Assembly: GCF_014643515.1 (NCBI RefSeq) | Contig: NZ_BMJP01000001.1 | Coordinates: 1,116,001-1,180,000, forward strand | Reading direction: 5' to 3' | Length of the DNA: 64,000 nucleotides | Source of the DNA: Sphingomonas prati | GTDB taxonomy: Bacteria > Pseudomonadota > Alphaproteobacteria > Sphingomonadales > Sphingomonadaceae | Part shown: positions 9,209 to 19,136 of the stretch, one piece after another | Position numbering within the stretch: position 1 is the first letter of the stretch | How the letters are laid out: each line of letters starts with the position of its first letter | Translations under genes and position numbers: made by a program | Notes under the pieces: model-generated | Told to the model about the DNA's origin: nothing | Seen by the model: only the letters and a program-made list of their open reading frames with translations | Databases searched by the model: none

Positions 9209-10099
9209 TTACCAGAGCACGCCCTTCTCCGGCTGCAATGGCTTCGGTGCCTCGTCGCCGATCGCCTCCAGCAGGTCGATCTCGACCGTCCGGCACATGC
9301 CCGTCAGCGGCACGTCGTGCACGTCGTTGGCGAACGGATCGACCAGGTCGTCGCCGATCCGCAGGATCGCCAGGAACATCAGCCCAGCCACCGTCGAACC
9401 CGCCGGCGTCGCCCAGCCGAGCGATTCCACCAGCCCGATCGGCAACGCCACGCAGAACAGCCGCGCGAAAATCTCCGGGAAGAACCGGTACTGCATCGGC
9501 AGCGGCGTATTCTTCAGCCGCTCCATCCCGCCCTGCGCATTGGCGATGTCGACCAGCACGCGCTCCAGCTGCGTCTGCTGGATCGTGTCGATCAGCCCGC
9601 GGCGCTGCGCCTCCGCGATCCGCCGCGCGGTCCCGTCGAGCAGCCCGTTCGGCACATTCTGCCGGTCCAGACCCTCCTTGGCCTCCTCCGGCGACAGCAT
9701 CCGCAGCACCTCCGGCGCGGGATCCTCCTTGCGCAAGCGGTTCCGCAGTGCGTGGACATAGGCGATCTGGCGCAGCACGATCGTGCGCTTCAGGTCGACC
9801 ACGCCCGGATCTTTATCGTCCAGGAACGCGATCGTGCTCCGCGCCAGGCTGCGCGACGCGTTGATCATCAGGCCCCACAGCCCGCGGCCTTCCCACCACC
9901 GCTCGTACGCGCTGTTGACGCGGAAGCCGAGGAACAGCGCGATCGCCGAACCGAACAGCGTCAGCGGCAGGGACGGCGCCTTGAACGGCAGCACGAAATA
10001 CGTGACCGTCACGATCACGTCCCACACGAACAACACGGTCAGGGGGCGCCAGACCTCCTTGATCATCAGCCGCACCCGCGGCGTATTCGGAACGATCAT
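9209..10099 (-). CDS. bestrophin family ion channel protein
   Basis: A 296-residue member of the bacterial bestrophin (RFP-TM, YneE-like) family, which forms pentameric anion or cation channels in the inner membrane. The family block SAYERWWEGRGLWG follows the second membrane segment, and conserved LPIGLVE... and DDLVDPFAN segments are present in the C-terminal half. The N-terminus has two hydrophobic helices and the second pair lies at about 215-255. It stands alone, divergent from coaBC with 127 bp between them. Ion selectivity cannot be predicted. Confidence 0.88.
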   Translation of the reverse strand: MIVPNTPRVRLMIKEVWRPLTVLFVWDVIVTVTYFVLPFKAPSLPLTLFGSAIALFLGFRVNSAYERWWEGRGLWGLMINASRSLARSTIAFLDDKDPGVVDLKRTIVLRQIAYVHALRNRLRKEDPAPEVLRMLSPEEAKEGLDRQNVPNGLLDGTARRIAEAQRRGLIDTIQQTQLERVLVDIANAQGGMERLKNTPLPMQYRFFPEIFARLFCVALPIGLVESLGWATPAGSTVAGLMFLAILRIGDDLVDPFANDVHDVPLTGMCRTVEIDLLEAIGDEAPKPLQPEKGVLW

Positions 10100-10226
10100 C
10101 CTGTACGCTACCCTTGCTGCTCTTCGTGAACTTGGGCCTTACAATATGGTCTCGCCCGCCATGCTGCAACCGCGAGGAAGTACCCCTCCACTCGACAGCG
10201 TTGTCGCCAACCGGCAATAGGGGCGC

Positions 10227-11411
10227 ATGTCGGATCCGCATATCCTCCTGATCGTCGGCGGCGGCATCGCGGCCTACAAGGCATGCGATCTCGTCCGCAC
10301 GCTCCGTCGCGCCGGCGCCACCGTCACCTGCGTGCTGACCGACAGCGGCGCGCGCTTCGTCACCGCGATGACGCTCGCCGCCCTGTCCGAACGCCCGGTC
10401 CACACCAGCCTGTGGGACCTGGACGAGGCCGAGATGGGCCACATCCAGCTCAGCCGGGCGGCCGACCTGATCGTCGTCGTCCCCGCCACCGCGGACCTGC
10501 TCGCCCGCATGGCCGCCGGCCTCGCGAACGATCTGGCCACCACGCTGCTGCTCGCCACCGACAAGCCCGTGCTGGTCGCGCCCGCCATGAACGTCCGCAT
10601 GTGGCTCCACCCCGCCACCCGCCGCAACATCGCGACGCTGCGATCGGACGGCATCACCGTGGTCGACCCCGACGAAGGCCTGATGGCCTGCGGCGAGTTC
10701 GGCCCCGGCCGCTTGCCCGACGTCGAGACGCTCGCGAACACCATCATGGCACAGCTCGCCAAACCGACCGCGAAGGCCCTTGCCGGCCGCCACATCCTCG
10801 TCACCGCCGGGCCGACGCACGAACCGATCGACCCGGTCCGCTACATCGCCAACCGCTCATCCGGGAAACAGGGTTTCGCCATCGCCGCCGCCCTCGCCGC
10901 CCGCGGCGCCCGCGTCACGCTGGTCGCCGGCCCCGTCACGCTCCGGACACCCCCCGGCGTCGACCGCATCGACGTCGAAACCGCGCGCCAGATGGCCGCC
11001 GCGGTCGACGCGGCGCTCCCGGTAGACGCCGCCATCCTGGTCGCCGCGGTCGCCGACTGGCACGTCGCGCCCGCCGCGCAGAAGATCAAGAAGACCCGCG
11101 ACGGCACCCCCACACTCGAACTGCGCGAGAACCCCGACATCCTCGCCACGCTCGCCGCCGACCCGCGCCGCCCCGGGCTGCTGATCGGCTTCGCCGCCGA
11201 AACCGAGGACGTCGTCGCCCACGCCACCGCGAAGCGCACCCGCAAGGCCGTCGACTGGATCGTCGCCAACGACGTGTCCGGCGACGTCATGGGCGGCGAC
11301 CGCAACCGGGTCCACCTGATCACCGCAGACGGCGTCGAGGACTGGCCGGCCGCCTCCAAGACCGCCGTCGCCGACCGCCTCGCCGACCGCATCGCGGAGC
11401 ACCTCGCATGA
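10227..11411 (+). CDS. coaBC: bifunctional phosphopantothenoylcysteine decarboxylase / phosphopantothenate-cysteine ligase
   Basis: A 394-residue bifunctional coenzyme A biosynthesis enzyme. The N-terminal flavoprotein CoaC part (1-185) has [12 protein letters not shown], the catalytic-His region, PAMNVRMW and the substrate-clamp Cys in [11 protein letters not shown]. The C-terminal CoaB ligase begins at [19 protein letters not shown] and includes the [10 protein letters not shown] dimer loop and KIKK. It converts 4'-phosphopantothenate and cysteine to 4'-phosphopantetheine. The stop overlaps the dut start (ATGA), the coaBC-dut order common in alphaproteobacteria. Confidence 0.97.
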   Translation: MSDPHILLIVGGGIAAYKACDLVRTLRRAGATVTCVLTDSGARFVTAMTLAALSERPVHTSLWDLDEAEMGHIQLSRAADLIVVVPATADLLARMAAGLANDLATTLLLATDKPVLVAPAMNVRMWLHPATRRNIATLRSDGITVVDPDEGLMACGEFGPGRLPDVETLANTIMAQLAKPTAKALAGRHILVTAGPTHEPIDPVRYIANRSSGKQGFAIAAALAARGARVTLVAGPVTLRTPPGVDRIDVETARQMAAAVDAALPVDAAILVAAVADWHVAPAAQKIKKTRDGTPTLELRENPDILATLAADPRRPGLLIGFAAETEDVVAHATAKRTRKAVDWIVANDVSGDVMGGDRNRVHLITADGVEDWPAASKTAVADRLADRIAEHLA

Positions 11412-11848
11412 TCGCCATCCAGCTCAAGCGCCTGCCCCACGGCGCCGACCTGCCCATCCCCGCCCGCGCCACCGCGGACGCCGCCGGCATGGACATCGTC
11501 GCGGCGGAAGACCTCGTCCTCGCCCCCGGCGCATGGGCGGCGGTGCCCACCGGCTTCGCCATCGCCATCCCGCCGGGCTACGAGGTGCAGGTCCGCCCGC
11601 GCTCCGGCCTCGCCTTCAAGCACGGCGTCACCTGCCTCAACACCCCCGGCACGATCGACGCGGACTATCGCGGCGAGGTAAAGATCATCCTCATCAACCA
11701 CGGCCCCGATCCCTTCCCGATCACCCGCGGCGACCGCATCGCCCAACTCATCCCCGCCGCGGTCCAGCCGGCCACGTTCGTCGAAGTGGCCACGCTCGAC
11801 GACACCACCCGCGGCACCGGCGGCTTCGGATCGACCGGCACGCGGTGA
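11408..11848 (+). CDS. dut: dUTP diphosphatase
   Basis: A 146-residue trimeric dUTPase that hydrolyses dUTP to dUMP. The five motifs are present: AAGMDIVA (1), [11 protein letters not shown] (2), [14 protein letters not shown] with the catalytic Asp (3), RGDRIAQLI (4) and the C-terminal P-loop-like [10 protein letters not shown] (5). Normal family length. It is coupled to coaBC by an ATGA overlap and to the following moeB-like gene by a GTGA overlap, so the four genes 10227-12959 form one transcription unit. Confidence 0.97.
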   Translation: MIAIQLKRLPHGADLPIPARATADAAGMDIVAAEDLVLAPGAWAAVPTGFAIAIPPGYEVQVRPRSGLAFKHGVTCLNTPGTIDADYRGEVKIILINHGPDPFPITRGDRIAQLIPAAVQPATFVEVATLDDTTRGTGGFGSTGTR

Positions 11849-12609
11849 CCGCCGCGCCCGCACCCCTCAGCGACGATCAGCTCGATCGCTACGCCCGCCA
11901 CATCGTGCTGCGCGAAATCGGCGGCGCAGGCCAGCAAGCGCTGCTCGCCGCGCATGTTGCGATCGTCGGCGCGGGCGGCATCGGCTCCCCGCTCATTCAG
12001 GCGCTCGCCGCCGCCGGCATCGGCCGGCTGACCGTGATCGACGACGACGTCGTGGCGCTCAGCAACCTCCAACGCCAGTATCTCTTCGCCACCGCCGACG
12101 TCGGCCGGCCAAAGGTTGCCGCCGCCGCCGATGCGGTCGCTCGCCTCAACCCCGATGTCCGGTTCGTCCAGCAAAACGAACGCCTTGCGCCCGCCAATTT
12201 TGACGCTTTCGCAAGCCAGGCAGACGTCATCGTCGACGGCTCCGACAATTTCGAAACCCGCCTCATGGTCGCCGACGCAGCCCTCGCCCGCCGCATCCCC
12301 CTCGTCTCCGCCGCGGTCGGCCAGTTCGAAGGGCAGCTCGCCGTCTACCGCGGCTGGGAGGCCGGCAAGCCCTGCTACCGCTGCCTCGTCGGCGACGCGC
12401 CCGACCGCGGCGACGCCTCCTGCGCCGACCAGGGCGTGCTCGGCGCACTGACCGGCGTCCTCGGCAGCCTCGCCGCAATTGAAACGATCCGCCAGATCGT
12501 CCCGTTCGGCGAGGACAGCGCCGGCAAGCTCCTCCTCGTCGACGCGCTCGCCTTCCGCTTCCGCACGATCACCGTGCCCAAGGACCCCGGCTGCCGATGC
12601 GCGGCCTGA
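11845..12609 (+). CDS. moeB: HesA/MoeB/ThiF family adenylyltransferase
   Basis: A 254-residue E1-like enzyme that adenylates the C-terminus of a ubiquitin-like sulfur carrier (MoaD or ThiS). It has the nucleotide loop GAGGIGSP, the catalytic Arg in SNLQRQYLF, the Asp in DGSDNFETR, and zinc Cys pairs in CYRC and the C-terminal CRC. The gene starts at GTG 11845, overlapping the dut stop. No rhodanese domain is attached. MoeB is the usual label, but ThiF activity cannot be excluded because neither moaD nor thiS is nearby. Confidence 0.88.
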   Translation: MTAAPAPLSDDQLDRYARHIVLREIGGAGQQALLAAHVAIVGAGGIGSPLIQALAAAGIGRLTVIDDDVVALSNLQRQYLFATADVGRPKVAAAADAVARLNPDVRFVQQNERLAPANFDAFASQADVIVDGSDNFETRLMVADAALARRIPLVSAAVGQFEGQLAVYRGWEAGKPCYRCLVGDAPDRGDASCADQGVLGALTGVLGSLAAIETIRQIVPFGEDSAGKLLLVDALAFRFRTITVPKDPGCRCAA

Positions 12610-12959
12610 CCATCGTCGTCGCGGACGTCACCCCCGAACGCTTCCGCACAGCCCTCTCCCTCGCCACCGCCACCGCCGCCCTCGGCGCCCGCACCCGCAT
12701 CTTCCTGCAGGGCGAAGCAGTCACCCTGATCCGCCCCCCAATCACCGCCCCGAACGACCCGGCCCACAAGGAAGCCGGCCTCCCCACCCTGGCCGCCCAC
12801 TACGGCGAAGCCCTCGCCCTCGGCGTCCGCTTCACCCTCTGCCAGTCCGGCCTTGCCCTAACCGGCACCCAACCGAGCGACTACGACCCAGAGACGGACT
12901 ATGCAGGAATGATCAGCGTCCTGGCGGGTCTCGGGGAAGACCGCCTCGTCATCGCCTGA
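12597..12959 (+). CDS. DsrE family protein
   Basis: A 120-residue DsrE/TusD-fold protein. This fold carries persulfide sulfur on a conserved Cys; here the single candidate is the Cys in the FTLCQSG segment near residue 82. It overlaps the moeB-like gene by 13 nt. This suggests a shared sulfur-transfer role with that E1-like enzyme, though that link is inference. It is the last gene of the coaBC operon. Confidence 0.8.
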   Translation: MRGLTIVVADVTPERFRTALSLATATAALGARTRIFLQGEAVTLIRPPITAPNDPAHKEAGLPTLAAHYGEALALGVRFTLCQSGLALTGTQPSDYDPETDYAGMISVLAGLGEDRLVIA

Positions 12960-13006
12960 GACTGATCAATCAAGACCTGAGACGCACAGGCTTTGCTCAC
13001 CCCCCA

Positions 13007-13072
13007 CCCCGTTCGGTTCGAGCATGTCGAGAACGCCGCGCAACGTTCTCGACAAGCTCGAACCAAACGGGG
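13007..13072. repeat. repeat A, complete palindrome (A1)
   Basis: Two inverted arms of 28 nt (13007-13034 and 13045-13072) around a 10-nt loop. The arms have the repeat A form: GTTCGGTTCGAGC then TGTCGAGAAC, and its complement. It sits between the converging dsrE-like and topA genes and could fold on either strand's transcript. Confidence 0.85.
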
Positions 13073-13101
13073 TTTGAAGGCAGTGCAACAAGACAAACCC
13101 G

Positions 13102-13149
13102 CCCATCCCGAGCGAAGTCGAGGGACCCGTCGAGCGAAGTCGAGACGGC
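13102..13149. repeat. repeat B (B1)
   Basis: A copy of the second repeat family, recognised by CATCCCGAGCGAAGTCGAGG followed by a second GAGCGAAGTCGAGA unit. It lies 30 nt from repeat A1 in the same convergent intergenic region. Confidence 0.75.
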
Positions 13150-13236
13150 CGACACCACCGCAAAGCTGCGTTCGACGGTCTTCCCCTCGCTCTGGAACGA
13201 ACCGACTACGCCCTCATCAATGCAGCCGCACCCGGA

Positions 13237-15897
13237 TCACTCCGCCGCCACCGCCTTCTTCACCACCGGCTTCTTCACAGCCGCCGCCTTCGCGCCAGCC
13301 TTCTTCGGGGCCGCCTTCTTCGCGGGAGCCTTCTTCACCACCGCGGCCTTCACCGCAGGAGCCTCAGTCCCAGCCTTCGCCGCCGCAGGCTTCTTCGCCG
13401 CAGCCGCCTTCTTCGCCGGCGCCTTCTTCTTCCCCTTCGGCGGGCCTTTCGCGGCGCGTTCCGCCAGCAGCATCAGCGCCTCGTCCGCGGTCATCGTCGA
13501 CGGATCCGCGGTCTTGGGCAGCGTCGCGTTTGTCTCGCCGTCGGTCACATAGGGGCCGAACCGCCCCTCCATCAGCTTCACCGGCTTGCCCGTCACCGGG
13601 CTGTCGCCGAACGCCGCGAGCGGCTCCTTCGCCGCCCCGCGTCCACGCCCGCCACCGGCCGCCGCCTCGGCCAGCTTCACGACCGCCGCGTTCATGCCCG
13701 TCTCGAACACGTCCGCCGTCGTCTGCAACCGTGCGTACTTGCCGTCGTGCAGCAGGTACGGCCCGTAACGCCCGATTGACGCGACGATATCCAGCCCGCT
13801 CTCTGGATGCGCGCCCACCGTCCGCGGCAGCGACAGCAGCTTCAACGCGCCCTCGAGGTCCACCTCCGCGCCGAAGTCCTTGGGGATCGACGATCGCTTG
13901 GCGTCCTTCTCGTCACCCAGCTGGACGTAGGGCCCGAACCGCCCGGTCCGCTTGCTGACCTCCAGCTGCGTCTCCGGATCGATGCCCAGCGACACCGGTC
14001 CGGTATCGGCCCCGGCCTCCGCCCCGCCCGCCTGCGCGAATCGCCGCGTATATTTGCACTCCGGATAGTTCGAGCACGCCACGAACGCCCCGAACTTGCC
14101 GCCACGCAGCGCCAGCTTCCCGTCGCCGCATGCCGGGCACGCCCGCGGATCGGTCCCGTCCTCCTTCTCGGGGAACAGGTAGGACCCCAGAAATATGTCC
14201 AGCTCAGCCGTCACTTCGGACGGCTTCTGCTCCATCACCTCAGCGGTCTTCGGCTTGAAATCGCGCCAGAACGCCTCCAGCACCGCCTGCCATTCGGCCC
14301 GCCCGCCCGACACATCGTCCAGGCTGTTCTCCAGCCCCGCGGTGAAATCGTAGCTGACATAGCGTTCGAAGAAGCGCTCGAGGAACGCCGTCACCAGCCG
14401 CCCGCTCTCGTTTGGCGTGAAACGGTTCTTCTCGACCGTCACATAGTCGCGATCCTTCAGCACCTGCAGCACCGACGCGTAGGTCGACGGCCGCCCAATG
14501 CCGAGCTCCTCCATCTTCTTGACCAGACTCGCCTCGGAATAACGCGGCGGCGGCTGCGTGAAATGCTGCTCGCTGTCGACCGACTTGCGCGCCGGCCCGT
14601 CGCCCTCGTGCATCCGCGGCAGGCGGCGGCTCTCCTCGTCCGCCTCGTCGTCGCGGCCTTCCTCGTACAGCGCCAGATAGCCCGGGAACAACACGACTTG
14701 GCCCGTCGCACGCAATGCCTGCTGCCCGGTCTGGTCGGCCAGCTCCACCGTCGTCCGCTCCAGCCGCGCCGACGCCATCTGGCTGGCGAGCGCACGCTTG
14801 AAGATCAGGTCGTACAACCGGGCATGGTCACCCGAACCCGCCTTGTCCCGCCCGAAATCGGTCGGCCGGATCGCCTCGTGCGCCTCCTGCGCGTTCTTTG
14901 CCTTCGTCGTATAAAGCCGTGGCTTGTCCGGCACATAGGACGCGTCGTAACGGTTCGCGATCGCGCCGCGAGCCGCGGAAATGGCACTATGGTCCATCTG
15001 CACGCCGTCGGTCCGCATGTAGGTGATCGCGCCGTCCTCATACAGCGCCTGCGCCACGCGCATCGTGTGGCTGGCCGAGAAGCCCAGCTTGCGCGCCGCT
15101 TCCTGCTGCAACGTCGATGTCGTGAACGGCGCGGGTGGGTTGCGCGTCAGCGGCTTGGTCTCGACGCTCTCGACCGAGAAGCGCCCACTCTCCACCGCCG
15201 CCTTCGCCGCGGCCGCATCGCCGCCATTGCCGATCGACAGGCGGTCGAGCTTCTGGCCCTTCCACCGCACCAGCCGGCTCGTGAACGCGACCCCGTCCTG
15301 CTCGAACACCGCGGTCACCGACCAATATTCCTGCGGCCGGAACGCCTCGATCTCGCGCTCGCGGTCCACCACCAGCCGCAGCGCCACGGACTGCACCCGC
15401 CCCGCGGACTTCGCCCCCGGCAGCTTACGCCACAGCACCGGCGACAGCGTGAACCCGACCAGATAGTCGAGCGCCCGGCGTGCGCGATATGCGTCGATCA
15501 GGTCCTCGTCCAGCGCGCGCGGCCGGCCCATCGCCTCGGTCACCGCCTGCTTGGTGATCGCGTTGAACGTCACGCGCTGCACGTCGCTCGGCAGGGCCTT
15601 CCGCTTGCGCAGCACCTCCTGCACGTGCCAGCTGATCGCCTCGCCCTCGCGATCCGGATCGGTCGCCAGGATCAGCGTGCTCGCCCCCTTGGCCTCGTCG
15701 GTGATCGCCTTCAGCTGGCGCGCCTTGTCCGCATAATTCTCCCACTGCATGGCGAATCCGTCGTCGGGATCGACCGATCCGTCCTTGGGCGGCAGGTCGC
15801 GGACATGGCCGTAGGATGCCAGCACGCGGTATCCCGGGCCGAGATACTTCTCGATGGTCTTGGCTTTGGCGGGCGATTCGACGACGACGAGTTTCAT
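13237..15897 (-). CDS. topA: DNA topoisomerase I
   Basis: An 886-residue type IA topoisomerase that relaxes negative supercoils. The Toprim domain opens the protein (MKLVVVESPAKAKTIEKYLG, Glu7; D80-P-D82-R-E84). The catalytic Tyr293 is in ITYMRTDG. A Cys4 zinc ribbon (CPAC, CSNYPEC) near residue 600 is followed by several TopoI C-terminal repeats ending in RFGPYV-type motifs. The last ~65 residues are a Lys/Ala-rich, histone H1-like tail. The ATG at 15897 is chosen over one 8 codons upstream because it matches the canonical N-terminus. Confidence 0.98.
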   Translation of the reverse strand: MKLVVVESPAKAKTIEKYLGPGYRVLASYGHVRDLPPKDGSVDPDDGFAMQWENYADKARQLKAITDEAKGASTLILATDPDREGEAISWHVQEVLRKRKALPSDVQRVTFNAITKQAVTEAMGRPRALDEDLIDAYRARRALDYLVGFTLSPVLWRKLPGAKSAGRVQSVALRLVVDREREIEAFRPQEYWSVTAVFEQDGVAFTSRLVRWKGQKLDRLSIGNGGDAAAAKAAVESGRFSVESVETKPLTRNPPAPFTTSTLQQEAARKLGFSASHTMRVAQALYEDGAITYMRTDGVQMDHSAISAARGAIANRYDASYVPDKPRLYTTKAKNAQEAHEAIRPTDFGRDKAGSGDHARLYDLIFKRALASQMASARLERTTVELADQTGQQALRATGQVVLFPGYLALYEEGRDDEADEESRRLPRMHEGDGPARKSVDSEQHFTQPPPRYSEASLVKKMEELGIGRPSTYASVLQVLKDRDYVTVEKNRFTPNESGRLVTAFLERFFERYVSYDFTAGLENSLDDVSGGRAEWQAVLEAFWRDFKPKTAEVMEQKPSEVTAELDIFLGSYLFPEKEDGTDPRACPACGDGKLALRGGKFGAFVACSNYPECKYTRRFAQAGGAEAGADTGPVSLGIDPETQLEVSKRTGRFGPYVQLGDEKDAKRSSIPKDFGAEVDLEGALKLLSLPRTVGAHPESGLDIVASIGRYGPYLLHDGKYARLQTTADVFETGMNAAVVKLAEAAAGGGRGRGAAKEPLAAFGDSPVTGKPVKLMEGRFGPYVTDGETNATLPKTADPSTMTADEALMLLAERAAKGPPKGKKKAPAKKAAAAKKPAAAKAGTEAPAVKAAVVKKAPAKKAAPKKAGAKAAAVKKPVVKKAVAAE

Positions 15898-16250
15898 TGG
15901 GGCAAGCCTTCGATCTCTCACATGTACGCACGAGGGTGGCGAGGCCCGCCCCCGGTCGTCAAGTCGCGGCTCAGATGGGGACGCGCTCCGCCCCCCGCAT
16001 CCCCCCGGTGCCGCGTTCCCTACAGGCAGGCCGGAGCGGCGTCATCCCCGCGCCACGGCGATCGTCTCGAAGATCCGGAACCGACAGGCGTAAGACCATC
16101 GCATCGCGCGGCCCCCGCTAACGCTCCGTCGGCCCGGGGGGGAAATGGCCGACGGAGCGGGCGGCAAGTCGGTTACCGCGCGATCCATGTACGGAACCAT
16201 CGCCGCGTCGGTTGCACATCGTTTCTTACAATGATGTGACAAATCATGTC
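15898..16250. other. 353-nt gap between topA and dprA with a GC-rich inverted repeat
   Basis: No convincing gene. A perfect 13-bp inverted repeat (CGCTCCGTCGGCC at 16122-16134, its complement at 16147-16159) with a 12-nt loop lies downstream of dprA on the minus strand. It has no T tract, so it is at most a weak or Rho-assisted terminator. The topA promoter should lie between it and 15898. Confidence 0.55.
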
Positions 16251-17360
16251 TTAGCCGATCAGGCTGACGCGACCCCCGGCATGGCGTTCCAGCCGCCCGC
16301 CCAGCTCGAGTTCGAGCAGCACCGTCTGCACGATCGCGGGCGCCAACGCCGCCTGCCGGATCAGCTCATCCACCGCCACCGCGGTCGGCCCGAGCAGCCC
16401 GGTCACCCGCGCCCGCTCACGGTCGTCCGCATCGGCCGCGGGCGGCGCGTCGTACCCGCTCGCCGGCATCGCCACGCCGAGCGCCGCGCCCGCCCCACCG
16501 ATCGGCCCCAGCGCCTCGATCACGTCCGCCGCCGACTGCACCAGCACGGCGCCCTCGCGGATCAACAGGTTGCACCCCTGCGCCCGCGGGTCGAGCGGCG
16601 ACCCCGGCACCGCCATCACGTCGCACCCATATTCGCTCGCCAGCCGCGCGGTGATCAGCGATCCGGACCGCGGCGCAGCCTCCACCACCACCGTCCCGCC
16701 CGCCAGCCCGGCGATGATCCGGTTGCGATACGGAAAATGCCGCGCCCGCGGTTCCGTCCCCGGCGGCTGCTCGGCCAGCAGCAGCCCGCCCTCGGCGATC
16801 GCCCGCTGCAACTCCGCATTCTCGGGCGGATAGACGATGTCGATGCCGCCCGCGATCACCCCCGCCGTCCGCGCTGCGCCTGCCCCCTGATGCGCCGCCG
16901 TATCGATCCCGCGCGCCAGCCCCGACACCACCAGGAGCCCCGCATCCGCCAGCTCCGCCGCCAGCCCGCGCGCGAACCGCACCGCGGCCGCCGACGCATT
17001 GCGCGCCCCCACGATCGCCACCGCCGGCCGCTCCAGCAACGCTGTCCGCCCGCGCAGGATCAGTGCGGGTGGCGCGGTCTCGATCCGCGCCAGCAACGCC
17101 GGGTACAGCCCCTGCCCCATGAACAGATACCGCGCGCCCAGCCGCTCGACCGCTTCGACCTCGGCCTCCACCGTCGCCAGCGTCGCGATCGGCGGCGCCT
17201 TGCCACCCCCGCGGCGCGCCAGATCGGGCAACGCCGCCAGCGCCGCCGCCGGCGTCCCGAACCGCGCGATCAATTGCTTATAGGTGACCGGCCCGATCCC
17301 GCCGGTCCGGATCAGCCGCAACCGCGCGATCCGGTCGTCGTACAGCGAAGGCTCGCTCAA
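16251..17360 (-). CDS. dprA: DNA processing protein DprA
   Basis: A 369-residue DprA/Smf protein that protects incoming single-stranded DNA and loads RecA during natural transformation. Its N-terminal helical region is followed by the extended Rossmann fold (about 85-290) with VAIVGARNAS, SGLARGIDTAAHQGA and the HFPYRNRIIAGLA DNA-binding segment. A C-terminal winged-helix-like domain (from about 310) ends the protein. Its start overlaps the plsY stop by four bases, so it is the second gene of a plsY-dprA pair. Confidence 0.95.
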   Translation of the reverse strand: MSEPSLYDDRIARLRLIRTGGIGPVTYKQLIARFGTPAAALAALPDLARRGGGKAPPIATLATVEAEVEAVERLGARYLFMGQGLYPALLARIETAPPALILRGRTALLERPAVAIVGARNASAAAVRFARGLAAELADAGLLVVSGLARGIDTAAHQGAGAARTAGVIAGGIDIVYPPENAELQRAIAEGGLLLAEQPPGTEPRARHFPYRNRIIAGLAGGTVVVEAAPRSGSLITARLASEYGCDVMAVPGSPLDPRAQGCNLLIREGAVLVQSAADVIEALGPIGGAGAALGVAMPASGYDAPPAADADDRERARVTGLLGPTAVAVDELIRQAALAPAIVQTVLLELELGGRLERHAGGRVSLIG

Positions 17361-17980
17361 TCCGGTTGCGCCTGCGCGCCCTCACCCTTGGCCCCGCGCC
17401 CGATCCGCGGCTCGGTCCCGTCCATCAACCGTTCGAGATTGCCGCGGTGCTTCCACAACACGATCAGCGCCAGCGCCAGGAACAGCGGCACCAGGTCGAA
17501 CCGCTGGAAGAACGCCGTCGACACCGGCGTCGCGATCGCCGCCGCGATGCCCCCGACCGACGAATAACGCGTCGCCGCCATCGCCACGATCCAGACGCCC
17601 GCGAAGATCAGCCCGGTCGGCCAGTGCAGCGCCAGCGCGATGCCGAGCAACGTCGCCACCCCCTTGCCGCCGCGGAACCGTAGCCAGACCGGATAGCAAT
17701 GGCCGAAAAACGCCGCCGCGCCCGCGACCGGCATCAGCACCGGATCGATCGCGCCCGCCGCCAGCACCGCCACCGCACCCTTGGCGGCATCGAGCAGCAA
17801 CGTCGCCGCCGCAAGCCCCTTGCGCCCGGTACGCAGCACGTTGGTCGCGCCGATATTGCCCGACCCGATCGTCCGCAGGTCGCCCGCGCCCGTCATCCGG
17901 GTCAGCAGGATGCCGAACGGCACCGCCCCCAGCAGGTAGGCACCGATCATGACCAGCACGGTCACCATCCACGGTTCCAT
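17357..17980 (-). CDS. plsY: glycerol-3-phosphate acyltransferase PlsY
   Basis: A 207-residue inner-membrane acyltransferase that uses acyl-phosphate to make lysophosphatidate. The three PlsY motifs are visible: SGNIGATNVLRTG in the first cytoplasmic loop, RFRGGKGVAT in the second, and the later glycine-rich loop with HRGNLERL near the C-terminus. About five membrane helices. It is coupled to dprA and divergent from murI. Confidence 0.95.
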   Translation of the reverse strand: MEPWMVTVLVMIGAYLLGAVPFGILLTRMTGAGDLRTIGSGNIGATNVLRTGRKGLAAATLLLDAAKGAVAVLAAGAIDPVLMPVAGAAAFFGHCYPVWLRFRGGKGVATLLGIALALHWPTGLIFAGVWIVAMAATRYSSVGGIAAAIATPVSTAFFQRFDLVPLFLALALIVLWKHRGNLERLMDGTEPRIGRGAKGEGAQAQPD

Positions 17981-18074
17981 CGTCGAAATAGCGGCGTCCC
18001 CTTCGTCCCCAATTCATAGCGCCCGCCCACTGGGACGCAATCGATCTCGGGTAGGATGTAAATCTTGCACCCGT

Positions 18075-18124
18075 CCATCCCGAGCGAAGTCGAGGGACCC
18101 TTCGAGCGCAGCCGAGAAGCCAAC
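18075..18124. repeat. repeat B (B2)
   Basis: A full-length repeat B copy (CCATCCCGAGCGAAGTCGAG, then CCTTCGAGCGCAGC, ending GAAGCCAAC). It sits in the divergent intergenic region between plsY and murI, an exception to the usual convergent location. Confidence 0.8.
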
Positions 18125-18221
18125 AGCACCCATCGGCTGCGCCCGGGATGGACAGGCAATGGCGCACTTCAAAACCCAACCCACCTAGCCTCGCAACCCA
18201 CCCCCCTGCTACGACACTCGC

Positions 18222-19019
18222 ATGACCGACCCAAGGCCGCTCCTGTTCTTCGACTCCGGCGTCGGCGGCCTGTCCGTGCTGGCGCCCACCCGCGCCATCC
18301 TGCCGCACGCGCCGATCGTCTACGCCGCGGATAACGCCTTCTTCCCCTACGGCGTGAAATCGGAGGAGGAGATCGCCGGCCGCGTCCCGGTCCTGCTCGG
18401 CCGGCTTACCGAACGTTACCGCCCGCGCCTCGTCGTTATCGCCTGCAACACCGCCTCCACCATCGCGCTCGACCCGGTCCGCGCCGCGCTCGACATCCCC
18501 GTCGTCGGCACCGTCCCCGCGATCCGCCCCGCCGCGCTGGCCTCACAGACCCGCGTCATCGGCGTGCTCGGCACCGACGCGACCGTCCGGCAACCCTATG
18601 TCGACCGGCTCGCCGCCGAACATGCCGCCGACTGCACCGTCCTGCGCCACGGCTCCGCAGCACTCGTGGCCCTGGCGGAGGCCGACCTGCGCGGCGAGGA
18701 CACGCCCGACGCCGCCTATGCCGCCGTGCTCGCCGGCCTGCTCGATCAGCCGGGTGGCGACCGCATGGACTCGGTCGCGCTCGCCTGCACCCATTTCCCG
18801 CTGATCGCCGATCGGCTCGCCGCGATCGCGCCCCGCCCGTTGAGCTTCGTCGACGGCGGCCCCGGCATCGCGCGCCGCGTCGCGTGGCTCACCCGCGACC
18901 AGTCCTGGCCCACCGCCCCCGTTCCCGGCATCGCGGTTTTCACCGGCCCGATCGATCCGACACCCGCCTTCCTCGAACATCTGGCGGGCTTCGGGCTGGA
19001 CCGCACCGCACGCCTCTGA
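18222..19019 (+). CDS. murI: glutamate racemase
   Basis: A 265-residue racemase supplying D-glutamate for peptidoglycan. Both catalytic cysteines are in their motifs: Cys75 in VVIACNTAS and Cys189 in LACTHFPL. The N-terminal FFDSGVGGLSVL is the family signature. Normal length. It is followed 117 nt later by hemA on the same strand. Confidence 0.96.
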   Translation: MTDPRPLLFFDSGVGGLSVLAPTRAILPHAPIVYAADNAFFPYGVKSEEEIAGRVPVLLGRLTERYRPRLVVIACNTASTIALDPVRAALDIPVVGTVPAIRPAALASQTRVIGVLGTDATVRQPYVDRLAAEHAADCTVLRHGSAALVALAEADLRGEDTPDAAYAAVLAGLLDQPGGDRMDSVALACTHFPLIADRLAAIAPRPLSFVDGGPGIARRVAWLTRDQSWPTAPVPGIAVFTGPIDPTPAFLEHLAGFGLDRTARL

Positions 19020-19136
19020 TCGAATGCATCGATCGGACCGGGACAAAATGCCATCATGCTGCACTGCGATCACGCTGGAATTCCAGGCGCCGCGGTCGTA
19101 CATGGCGGGTTGGAACTAGGTCCCGGAGTGCCCCGG

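Noticed and set aside
8781-9296. A 171-codon minus-strand frame between the bestrophin and cyclase genes
   Set aside because: Arg-rich, overlaps the ends of both neighbours, and has no recognisable domain or good start.
12597-12959. dsrE-like gene as part of a DsrEFH/TusBCD complex
   Set aside because: Only one subunit-like gene is present and no DsrC/TusE partner lies nearby.
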